Below, one piece after another: positions 6,610-12,831 of a DNA stretch of 12,831 nt. Numbering within the stretch: position 1 is the first letter of the stretch; each line of letters starts with the position of its first letter. The notes beneath the pieces were generated by a model. That model was not told the origin of the DNA, searched no databases, and saw nothing but the letters and a program-made list of their open reading frames with translations. Source of the stretch: Opitutaceae bacterium (GTDB taxonomy: Bacteria > Verrucomicrobiota > Verrucomicrobiia > Opitutales > Opitutaceae); assembly GCA_016763045.1 (NCBI GenBank), contig JAESUN010000427.1:1-12831 (forward strand), read 5' to 3'. A program made the position numbers and the translations under genes.

Positions 6610-8049
6610 ATGACAACAAGACGAAACTTCATGAGCCATAGCGCCACCCTTGCAGCAATCGCAGCGGCAGCTGGCCTCACCACCCCCAACCTCGCAAATG
6701 CCCAACAAGCGAAAGCACCCTCCGGCAGCAGCCAACAGACTGGCTGGCAACAGGACCAAGATGGGGCAATGACGAAAAATGTTGAACGCGTGGCCTATCA
6801 TTCCTTTGACAAAGGCGGTGTTGGGTACCAAATGGCGATGCAAGAGGTTGACGGGCGCATCTATCTTTATTGTGCTCATTGGTGGAAAAATGGTATTTCC
6901 ATCTTCGATGTCACCGACCCCGCCAAATTCAAATTTATAAAATACGTCCCAGAACCAAGCGGAAACAATGGCTTTGCGATGGTTAAATTGCAAATTGCCG
7001 ATGGTATCGGCATTACCCATATGCAACCTCGGGCTATTGATCTCTTTTTTGGACCACAGCCTAAAGATGTTAAATTCGATGAAGGTCTCCTCATCTGGGA
7101 CTTTAAAGACCCCGAAAACCCTAAAGTTCTGTCGCATTGGCACACAGGATCTGTTGCGGGAACACACCGTAATTTTTATAATGGCGGACGTTATATTCAC
7201 CTCGCGAGTGCACATCCTGACTATCTTGGGGACATCTACCGTATCCTTGATATTCAAAACCCTTCCAAACCCGTTGAAGTCGGGCAATGGGCGCATCCCG
7301 ACCAAGGGCCGCCAGACCCAAACCATCATGGCATGCCCCCTTATTTCAATCATATGCCTTATATAGAGGGCGACCGTGCCTACCTCGCCTATGCAGGCGT
7401 CGGTATGGTCATTCTTGATATATCAGACATAACCAAACCCAAATATTTAGGTGCCTTAAAAACCGATTCACTCTTCGGTGGCGGAGCAGGCGGAGCCAGC
7501 GTTCATACCTGCCTCCCCTTAAGCGGCAGCAAACCATTGGCATTGGTGACCACAGAAGGAGAGCGCCCTTTCGTTCTTTCTCCTGATCGCCTTAAGGATG
7601 CTGTTCATCCTATGAATATGATTGGTATTGCCCATATTGGCGACCCCACCAAGCCAGCACTCCTGTCGATATGCCCTATTCCGACACCTCCTCCTGGTTC
7701 TGAATGGGGGGATGATTATGTAACGCTTGATGGCCTAAATTATCCTTTTGGACCCCATAACATCCATCAACCAGGCGGACTGTCGATTCTAGAGGACCGG
7801 TCTGATCGGGTGTATTCCACCTATTTTCAGGGAGGCCTCAGGGTTTATGATGTGAGTAATGAATACGCTCCAAAAGAAATTGCTGCTTATTGCCCTGCCG
7901 CCCCAAAAGACTGGAACTGGGAACGTCACGGCGGAGGCTTTCCGGGCCCCCTCACAACCTGTGCAGAAGATATTATCGTTGATCGACGTGGCTATATTTA
8001 TATGACCAATAGTCAAGGTGGTCTGCATATATTAAAAGTGACCGTTTAA
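6610..8049 (+). CDS. Tat-exported LVIVD-repeat beta-propeller protein (first copy)
   Basis: A 479-residue periplasmic protein. The twin-arginine signal is TTRRNFM, with a hydrophobic alanine-rich stretch and a likely cleavage at ANA-QQ (about residue 31). At least five LVIVD-type strands are visible: ISIFDVTDP (96), LLIWDFKDPENPKVL (160), YRILDIQNPSKP (210), MVILDISDITKP (266) and LRVYDVSNEYAPKEI (410). Propellers of this kind have no assigned enzyme activity that I know of. Histidines 64, 186 (GTHR), 198, 248, 299, 383 and 386 (FGPHNIHQP) are kept in the second copy downstream. They could form a metal site, which would fit Tat export of a folded, cofactor-loaded protein. AGAGGA before the ATG supports the start. 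It is probably co-transcribed with the Nramp gene. Confidence 0.85.
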   Translation: MTTRRNFMSHSATLAAIAAAAGLTTPNLANAQQAKAPSGSSQQTGWQQDQDGAMTKNVERVAYHSFDKGGVGYQMAMQEVDGRIYLYCAHWWKNGISIFDVTDPAKFKFIKYVPEPSGNNGFAMVKLQIADGIGITHMQPRAIDLFFGPQPKDVKFDEGLLIWDFKDPENPKVLSHWHTGSVAGTHRNFYNGGRYIHLASAHPDYLGDIYRILDIQNPSKPVEVGQWAHPDQGPPDPNHHGMPPYFNHMPYIEGDRAYLAYAGVGMVILDISDITKPKYLGALKTDSLFGGGAGGASVHTCLPLSGSKPLALVTTEGERPFVLSPDRLKDAVHPMNMIGIAHIGDPTKPALLSICPIPTPPPGSEWGDDYVTLDGLNYPFGPHNIHQPGGLSILEDRSDRVYSTYFQGGLRVYDVSNEYAPKEIAAYCPAAPKDWNWERHGGGFPGPLTTCAEDIIVDRRGYIYMTNSQGGLHILKVTV

Positions 8050-8056
8050 AAACGCG

Positions 8057-8086
8057 GCTCATATGAGCATTGCAGGGCATCTGCAA
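8057..8086 (+). repeat. Two small palindromes after the first LVIVD gene
   Basis: GCTCATATGAGC (8057-8068) is a perfect 12-base palindrome. It is followed immediately by the hairpin TTGCAG/CTGCAA with a 5-nt loop (8070-8086). No U-tract follows. They may pause or process the transcript before the EF-hand gene, or be chance. Confidence 0.3.
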
Positions 8087-8170
8087 GAATTTGATACATA
8101 ACATTGCGATGCCCATGCACCTCTCTCATTTTCTAATCTAAACAACACATAAATTGAAAGTAATCCAATC

Positions 8171-8548
8171 ATGAAACTTATAATTGCATCAACATTTTTG
8201 TTAACCCTTTGCCTATCCCCACTAGCAAGTGCCGAGGATGCAGCATCCCCCGCCTTTCAAAAATACGCGGGTCCAAAGTTAAATGAAATGCCTGTTTTTC
8301 GGGGTGCAGACCTCAACGATAACGGCACAGTTGAAAAGCAGGAATGGCTCGCAGTTCATCTTCCTGAGGTCGTCTTTGATAGTCTTGATACCGATAAAAA
8401 TCAAACACTCACATATAATGAATTCAGCAAACATAACGCCCCCGCTGCGATCGACCTTAATAAAGACGGAAACATAACTCTGGATGAAACAACAATCTTT
8501 ATCGCAAAAATACATCTTCAAGAAAAAACACAGAAAAACCATAAATAA
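8171..8548 (+). CDS. Small secreted EF-hand protein with three calcium-type loops
   Basis: 125 residues with a standard Sec signal peptide (residues 1-21, ending ASA-ED). Three 12-residue EF-hand loops follow: D47-E58 (DLNDNGTVEKQE), D73-E84 (DTDKNQTLTYNE) and D95-E106 (DLNKDGNITLDE). All have acidic or amide residues at positions 1, 3 and 5 and Glu at 12, so Ca2+ binding is the default expectation. Loop 2 has Gln instead of Gly at position 6, slightly unusual. None has the proline at position 2 that marks lanthanide-binding lanmodulin loops. It sits between the two LVIVD genes, which suggests a role in the same periplasmic process, perhaps as a metal buffer or structural partner. Upstream there is no strong Shine-Dalgarno sequence, so expression may be low or coupled. 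Confidence 0.8.
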   Translation: MKLIIASTFLLTLCLSPLASAEDAASPAFQKYAGPKLNEMPVFRGADLNDNGTVEKQEWLAVHLPEVVFDSLDTDKNQTLTYNEFSKHNAPAAIDLNKDGNITLDETTIFIAKIHLQEKTQKNHK

Positions 8549-8658
8549 TTCTCCAGAACTCACCTAGAAATAGTGCAAAAAGGATTTATTAGTCCTAACA
8601 ACTTCAAAAATATTAATATTTAATCCAATAATTTAGAGGTGAAATTAGGAGAATAAAA

Positions 8659-10068
8659 ATGACATATAAATCACAAAATGAGAAATTTAATAATGAACGG
8701 CGAAAAATACTAATGACAGCTGGCACTTTAGGTGCTGGCGTACTTTTTGCCAGCCAATTACCATTATTGACAGGCATAGCTAATGCAATGCCTGCTCCAG
8801 AAGGAAAATATTACTCCGAAAATATGGAGATGCTTGGCTATCACGACCTCAAAGGTCGACCTGGTTTCCAGATGGCAATGCAAATTGTAGATGGTCGGTA
8901 TTATTTGTATATGGGCTCTTTTGCCCATCAGGGTTGGACTATTATAGAAGTGACTGACCCCGAAAACCCAACTAATCACACTTGGCTGCCATATCCAGGA
9001 AATAAAAAAGGTACGGTATGTCCCAAAATTCAGATCGCTGATGGAATTATGATTACAACTGTGCAGAAAGGTTTGCCAGTCTATCATGGAAGTCCAAAAA
9101 ATGCTAAACATGATGGGGGTATCTTTATCTGGGATGTTCGGGAACCTCTTAAACCAAAACTTTTATCACAGTGGGATTCTGGGTATGGTAGTGGTACACA
9201 TCGTAGTTTTTATAACGGTGGACGGTATGTCCATTTATCATCAACTGCTGCAGGGTTTAATGGTCATATTTACCGTATTTTAGACATTTCAAACCCCAAA
9301 AAACCTTTTGAGGCAGGGCGTTGGTGGTTACCAGATCAATGGGCCGCTGGAGGAGCTAATCATAAATCGGGAGCAAGCTTACATGGCGCCCCATATGTCA
9401 AAGGGAATCTAGTTTACATTAGCTATGGAAAAGCCGGAATGGTAATTGTGGATATTTCTAATATAGAAACACCCCAATTTGTAGGTCAACTGGATACGCA
9501 TCCCCCCTTAGGGGATACAGCCCCTCAAATGCATACAGTTGTGCCACTTTCCCAACGGCCCTATGCTGTAATTACCAGTGAAGGGCGTCGACCAGCTGCT
9601 TGGAGTAAAGAAAAAATCGGTGATCATATTCCGTCCGTAAATTTTATTGGTATGGCAGATGTACGCAATCCAGCTGAGCCTACTTTGGTTTCAATATTTC
9701 CAACTCCAATCCCACCGGCTGATGCGCCTTATAAAAATTTTTCCGAACTTGAAAATATTGGAGCATTTGGTTTTGGTCCACACAACTTGCACCAACCGGA
9801 AAACCATCCTGCATTGGAAGATCGAAATGATCGTATCTATTGTACATATTTCAATGCTGGTCTACGTATTTATGACATCTCCGATCCATATTTACCCAAA
9901 GAAATAGCCTCTTTTATTCCACCTGACCCAAAAGAGTTTGCATTTAACAAAAAAGGTTTCCCAGGCCCTAAACTTGCCACCGTCGAGGATGTTCTTGTCG
10001 ATAATCGTGGAATTATTTATATGACCTCCATGAACCAAGGCCTTTGGATATTGCGTTGTACAGTATAA
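8659..10068 (+). CDS. Tat-exported LVIVD-repeat beta-propeller protein (second copy)
   Basis: 469 residues, a diverged paralogue of the first copy over its whole length. The Tat signal is NNERRKILM followed by a hydrophobic stretch, with likely cleavage at ANA-MP (residue 43). Shared blocks include GTHR-S-F-Y-N-G-G-R-Y-V-H-L (179-192), GHIYRILDISNPKKP (202-216), MVIVDIS (261), FGPHNLHQP (372-380), LRIYDISDPYLPKEI (402-416) and the C-terminal D-V-L-V-D-N-R-G-I-I-Y-M-T. Histidines 62, 181, 192, 242, 292, 375 and 378 match those of the first copy, while most cysteines do not. Codon use is visibly more AT-rich than in the first copy. AGGAG seven to eight bases before the ATG is a good ribosome site. 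The two proteins may form a heteromer or act on related ligands. Confidence 0.85.
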   Translation: MTYKSQNEKFNNERRKILMTAGTLGAGVLFASQLPLLTGIANAMPAPEGKYYSENMEMLGYHDLKGRPGFQMAMQIVDGRYYLYMGSFAHQGWTIIEVTDPENPTNHTWLPYPGNKKGTVCPKIQIADGIMITTVQKGLPVYHGSPKNAKHDGGIFIWDVREPLKPKLLSQWDSGYGSGTHRSFYNGGRYVHLSSTAAGFNGHIYRILDISNPKKPFEAGRWWLPDQWAAGGANHKSGASLHGAPYVKGNLVYISYGKAGMVIVDISNIETPQFVGQLDTHPPLGDTAPQMHTVVPLSQRPYAVITSEGRRPAAWSKEKIGDHIPSVNFIGMADVRNPAEPTLVSIFPTPIPPADAPYKNFSELENIGAFGFGPHNLHQPENHPALEDRNDRIYCTYFNAGLRIYDISDPYLPKEIASFIPPDPKEFAFNKKGFPGPKLATVEDVLVDNRGIIYMTSMNQGLWILRCTV

Positions 10069-10076
10069 TCTAAATT

Positions 10077-10097
10077 CTGATAGTGTATAACTATCAG
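10077..10097. terminator. Small hairpin after the second LVIVD gene
   Basis: CTGATAGT/ACTATCAG, a perfect 8-bp stem with a 5-nt loop, begins 9 nt after the LVIVD stop codon. No clear U-tract follows on the plus strand, so it is a weak terminator candidate or a 3'-protecting structure. Confidence 0.4.
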
Positions 10098-10115
10098 GCC
10101 AAACATGTCCACCTA

Positions 10116-10160
10116 GTCATATAGGAATAAAATAAATAATAAATTTTATTCCTATATGAC
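10116..10160. repeat. Perfect 18-bp inverted repeat in the convergent gap
   Basis: The arm GTCATATAGGAATAAAAT (10116-10133) and its exact reverse complement (10143-10160) flank a 9-nt A/T loop. It lies between the converging LVIVD gene and trbI. A bidirectional transcription stop is the simplest role. Other options are a protein-binding dyad or the trace of an excised or inserted element. The remaining 146 bp up to the trbI stop show nothing else I can name. Confidence 0.6.
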
Positions 10161-10306
10161 ATTCTGGTTTATCAGAAACATACTCTATGAAGTTAAATAT
10201 ACGTTTTTTGCAGATTCGAATAAATAGTCTATTGGATAAAAACTGCTCAGGTCACCTAACACATTCCAGAATTTCAAATACCTCTTTATCATTATCTGAT
10301 CCCTTC

Positions 10307-11529
10307 TTATGCTCTATAGGGTCGGAGTATAATGTCTTTACTCACCAAAACCCGAACTGGCCAGCCAGGACGCACTATATTTGTGGGTTTAATATTGAGA
10401 TTTCGATCAACAATCTTTTGCCCCGTTCGCCCAATGGTATCCTGCGTGCTGCGTTCAAACGCCCGTACAAGATCACTGCTGGCATTATTAAAAGCAAGCT
10501 CCGTGCCCACATTGAGCAATGTAGAAAGAGCCGCCGCCTTAAACAGGCTCGACGTATGATAATCGGTTTTATCGGACAGTCCCGCATAGCCTTCTGTATC
10601 GGCGGCAGGTAAATTATCAATTTCGATTGAAGAGCCATTAGGCATAATGATCCTCTGCCATATCACCAATATACGGCCCTGTCCCTCTGCGATCTCACTA
10701 TCATATTTCCCAATGAGGCGAGAGCCTTGCGGAATTAAAATATGCTGCCCCGTCACCGTGTCATAGACAGGTTCTGTCACCTGCGCAAAAATCACCCCCG
10801 GCAGGTCACTGTTAATTCCTGTAATCAAGCTCGCGGCAATCACGGACCCTGCCATCACCTGATAGCGCGATAGAGGGTCTTGCAAACGATACGGATTATA
10901 AATATTTCCATCAGGTTTAACCTCCAAAAAACTTTTCTTTTCAGACGGACTGTTTAGCCCCTGCCCTCCGCTTAAATCAGAGGTTGTCTCTTGCAACGAA
11001 CTACTCAAAAATACGTTTTTATTGCCCAGACTATCTGAACTGGTTTGAACTTTCCGTCCTGTATCTGAGATTTGAAAAAATACCTTAGATTCCCGTGCTG
11101 CCTCTGCAATCTGGGCGCGGCGCAACCTTTCTGCCCTTGCCTGATCTACCTCTGGGTTATGCTGGAAAGGAAGGTATGTATTTTGTACAGGCAGCGGTTC
11201 CGTAATCCCTGCCGCCCGCTCCTGATTCAGTACAGCTCTCCCCAATTCTCCGGGCAAGGGTGCGCCCAGTTTAGGGATATCCTGATAGGTCTTGGGCAAT
11301 GTCTGTAAAGCTTCTGGTTTTTCCGATTGGCCGACATGATAGAGTTCTTTTTCTCCTGCATCTGCTGCCTTTCAGGATCGAGTGCATAAAAGGTTGCAAT
11401 GGCTACGGTAAGACAGGCCGCTCCCGCAATACCAATTAAGACATTGCGATTAAACCTTGTCACAGGCCGTGGTTGAGCACGCAGGGCAATATCTGTGTCT
11501 ACGTTTCTTTTCTGAGAATGCTCCGTCAT
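10307..11529 (-). pseudogene. trbI: trbI (VirB10-like) conjugation protein, broken by a one-base frameshift
   Basis: TrbI/VirB10 spans the envelope of the type IV secretion mating channel. The start (11529, GGAG upstream) gives MTEHSQKRNVDTDIALRA, and a membrane helix lies at about residues 28-49. The frame is lost at an A5 tract (minus strand; plus-strand T5 at 11348-11352) near residue 60, after which it ends at a premature stop. One extra A would join it to the other frame as E-K-K-E-L-Y-H-V-G ... TLPKTYQDIPKLGAPLPGELG, which carries the whole periplasmic domain: LSRYQVMAGSVIAASLITGI, VTGQHILIPQGSRLIGKY and the end RPGWPVRVLVSKDIILRPYR. The restored protein would be about 407 residues, normal for the family. 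It is the last gene of the trb operon. A homopolymer sequencing error is as likely as a true mutation. Confidence 0.85.
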
Positions 11530-12509
11530 TATGAAGCTCCATTTTTTCGACTGATCCGAACAATCTGTTGAGGGTCTTCACCGAGCCGTAATTCTGCTAC
11601 AGCAAACAAGCGGTCCACAATATAATAAGTTCCCCGCATACGGTAATTCACGAGCTGTGCTTTACCTTTGATTCCGATCACAAATAGAGGTGGTGCTTCA
11701 CCCTGCATGATGCCGCTTGGGAACTGAATATAGACCTTTCGCCCATCATCAAACACCCGCTTTGGTCGCCAAGGTGCCGCATCCCCTGTGATCTGGTAGC
11801 GGAAGCGTAATTTTTTTATATCGATACCCGCTGTAATAATCTCCGCATCACGACGTATTACTTGAGTATTCGTCGCATTTAGAACCATCAACTCATCCAA
11901 TGGATAATGCCAAGACAAGGATGCCATATAGGTCTCCTTATGACTGGTCATTTCTACATAATAGGTTCTGCGATTGGTGGTGATTACCAAATTACTGGCT
12001 AACCCTCGCGCGGTTGGTTTGATAAAGATATGGACCTGTTCATTTCTCCCTTCACCACTGGTGGTATTACCCACCACCCATCTGACCGTATCCCCCGCAG
12101 AAACCGCAATCAAATTTTCACCTGCTTGCAGGGTAATATCAGAAACTTTTCCGGGAGAAGCATAGAGCTGATAGAGTGCCCCCTTAGTAAAAGGATAGAC
12201 CTGCATCGCATTCAGATAATGATCCTTCTCAGGCTCAACCCGTGCCAATCTGTTTGCTTTGGTTACGCGTTTTTTTGGATTGCCTTCCTCCATAGATTTG
12301 GAAGAGATTTGCAGCATAGGTTTTAGTTGCCCTGGTAAAGGAAGAGGTTCTGGAACAGTAACAATCTTAACTGGCTTTTCAGGCGGTGCTGTTTTGACAG
12401 CAGGGCTAAAATCATCATACATAATCGTCGGTGGTTTTGTTTTTCCTGCACAAGCTGCAAGGCTGATCGTGAGGAATATTGTTATAAATATAGCTTTCAG
12501 GTAGGTCAT
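11529..12509 (-). CDS. trbG: TrbG (VirB9/CagX family) conjugation protein, predicted lipoprotein
   Basis: 326 residues, part of the outer-membrane core of the mating-pair-formation channel. The signal peptide ends in a lipobox, L-A-A-C20, so the mature protein should be lipid-anchored. A proline-rich linker (about 27-65) is followed by the VirB9 domain: a basic/aromatic start near VYPFTKGALYQLYASPGKVS (104-123), T-L-Q-A-G-E, V-F-D-D-G-R-K-V-Y-I-Q-F, and the conserved end YYIVDRLFAVAELRLG ... VRISRK. Its ATG overlaps the trbF stop (ATGA) and its TAA overlaps the trbI ATG (TAATG), so all three genes are translationally coupled. AGGAG lies seven bases upstream. No separate trbH lipoprotein gene lies between it and trbI. 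Confidence 0.92.
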   Translation of the reverse strand: MTYLKAIFITIFLTISLAACAGKTKPPTIMYDDFSPAVKTAPPEKPVKIVTVPEPLPLPGQLKPMLQISSKSMEEGNPKKRVTKANRLARVEPEKDHYLNAMQVYPFTKGALYQLYASPGKVSDITLQAGENLIAVSAGDTVRWVVGNTTSGEGRNEQVHIFIKPTARGLASNLVITTNRRTYYVEMTSHKETYMASLSWHYPLDELMVLNATNTQVIRRDAEIITAGIDIKKLRFRYQITGDAAPWRPKRVFDDGRKVYIQFPSGIMQGEAPPLFVIGIKGKAQLVNYRMRGTYYIVDRLFAVAELRLGEDPQQIVRISRKNGAS

Positions 12510-12831
12510 TGATTTTCTCCTAGCTTAACATCACGGCTCCAATTGAGGCCATGTACATAAATCCCCAGAGGATTACGGCGCAGTTGCTCAACATCGCGCG
12601 GTTGCTGTAAAATGATGGATAATATGGCAGTATGATGATAGGTACTCTGCAGCACACCAGAACGGTAATGCTGCTCTGACCATTTGATCTGGAATGAGTT
12701 CTCAGAGGCTCGGACAACACTGGTAATCTCTACAGTGACCGATCTCTTGCCAATCTCCTTAAAAGGATCATGAGTGCGGGCATATTCAGTCAGAGTCGCC
12801 GCCGCTTTGTCCGTGGCGTAAGTATAGGCCC
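12506..12831 (-). CDS. trbF: TrbF (VirB8-like) conjugation protein, C-terminal part, runs off the window
   Basis: 107 codons read in from the window edge to a TGA at 12508-12506. The sequence has the VirB8/TrbF fold signature: DKAAATLTEYARTHDPF, KRSVTVEITSVVRASENSFQ, I-K-W-S-E-Q-H-Y-R and the family-typical end NPLGIYVHGLNWSRDV. TrbF is an inner-membrane assembly factor with a cytoplasmic N-terminus and a periplasmic domain; only the latter is present here. The order trbF-trbG-trbI at the end of the operon matches trb clusters of alphaproteobacterial conjugative elements that lack trbH. The start lies beyond 12831. Confidence 0.9.
   Translation of the reverse strand, partial: AYTYATDKAAATLTEYARTHDPFKEIGKRSVTVEITSVVRASENSFQIKWSEQHYRSGVLQSTYHHTAILSIILQQPRDVEQLRRNPLGIYVHGLNWSRDVKLGENQ

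Noticed and set aside
6589..7353. Long minus-strand frame (254 codons) opposite the first LVIVD gene
   Set aside because: The plus-strand frame has a Tat signal, LVIVD repeats and a paralogue; the opposite frame has no recognisable domain and is an antisense shadow.
8171..8548. EF-hand protein as a lanmodulin-type lanthanide binder
   Set aside because: None of the three loops has proline at position 2 and there are only three loops; a lanthanide role with a TonB receptor is tempting but not supported by the sequence.
8605..8625. Palindrome AAATATTAATATTT before the second LVIVD gene
   Set aside because: It is purely A/T in an AT-rich leader and expected by chance; no related copy was seen elsewhere.
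10187..10612. Plus-strand frame of 141 codons across the trbI 3' end
   Set aside because: It overlaps the well-conserved C-terminal domain of TrbI in antisense and shows no domain or ribosome site.
12520..12720. 66-residue minus-strand open frame at the right edge
   Set aside because: It is out of frame with the clear TrbF reading, which runs through to a stop overlapping the trbG start, so it is a shadow frame.
1..12831. CRISPR array, tRNA or rRNA genes, tandem repeats
   Set aside because: I looked for regularly spaced repeats, cloverleaf-like arms and rRNA signatures and saw none.

Overview
This window looks like a cargo segment of a conjugative element (an integrative element or plasmid) from an alphaproteobacterium of moderate to low GC. 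The lineage is inferred from three things: the RP4/Ti-type trb genes, the STN-domain TonB receptor with FecI/FecR regulators, and the twin-arginine periplasmic proteins. A marine Kordiimonadales/Emcibacterales/Sphingomonadales-like host would fit, but I cannot fix the genus.

Left edge (1-373): a badly deleted IS3-family insertion sequence (about 5-250). Its right end interrupts a small minus-strand gene (248-373) resembling the transcriptional-regulator-like proteins (often annotated DUF6499) found on conjugative elements. A 316-bp gene-free stretch (374-688) follows, with two hairpins downstream of the receptor gene.

Centre left, minus strand (4811 to 689): an iron-starvation-type surface-signalling operon, made of an ECF sigma factor, a FecR-type anti-sigma/transducer, and an 821-residue TonB-dependent receptor with an N-terminal STN signalling domain.

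Centre right, plus strand (5219 to 10068): a divergent Nramp-family inner-membrane transporter that lacks the metal-binding DPGN motif, a Tat-exported LVIVD-repeat (beta-propeller) protein, a small secreted EF-hand protein with three calcium-type loops, and a second, distantly paralogous Tat-exported LVIVD protein. A promoter-like motif (TGTAGCC, 16 nt, SGTCTTAT) occurs in front of both the receptor and the Nramp operon. A half copy lies at the start of the sigma gene. This ties both arms into one predicted sigma regulon.

Right edge, minus strand (12831 to 10307): the end of a trb mating-pair-formation operon: trbF (partial, running off the window), trbG and trbI. trbI is broken by a one-base deletion in an A tract. 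A perfect 18-bp inverted repeat lies in the convergent gap between the LVIVD gene and trbI.

Working model (inference): the sigma/FecR pair senses receptor occupancy and drives both an outer-membrane uptake step (receptor) and a periplasm/inner-membrane step (LVIVD proteins, EF-hand protein, Nramp-like carrier). The substrate is not identifiable from sequence; a metal or metal complex is the natural guess.
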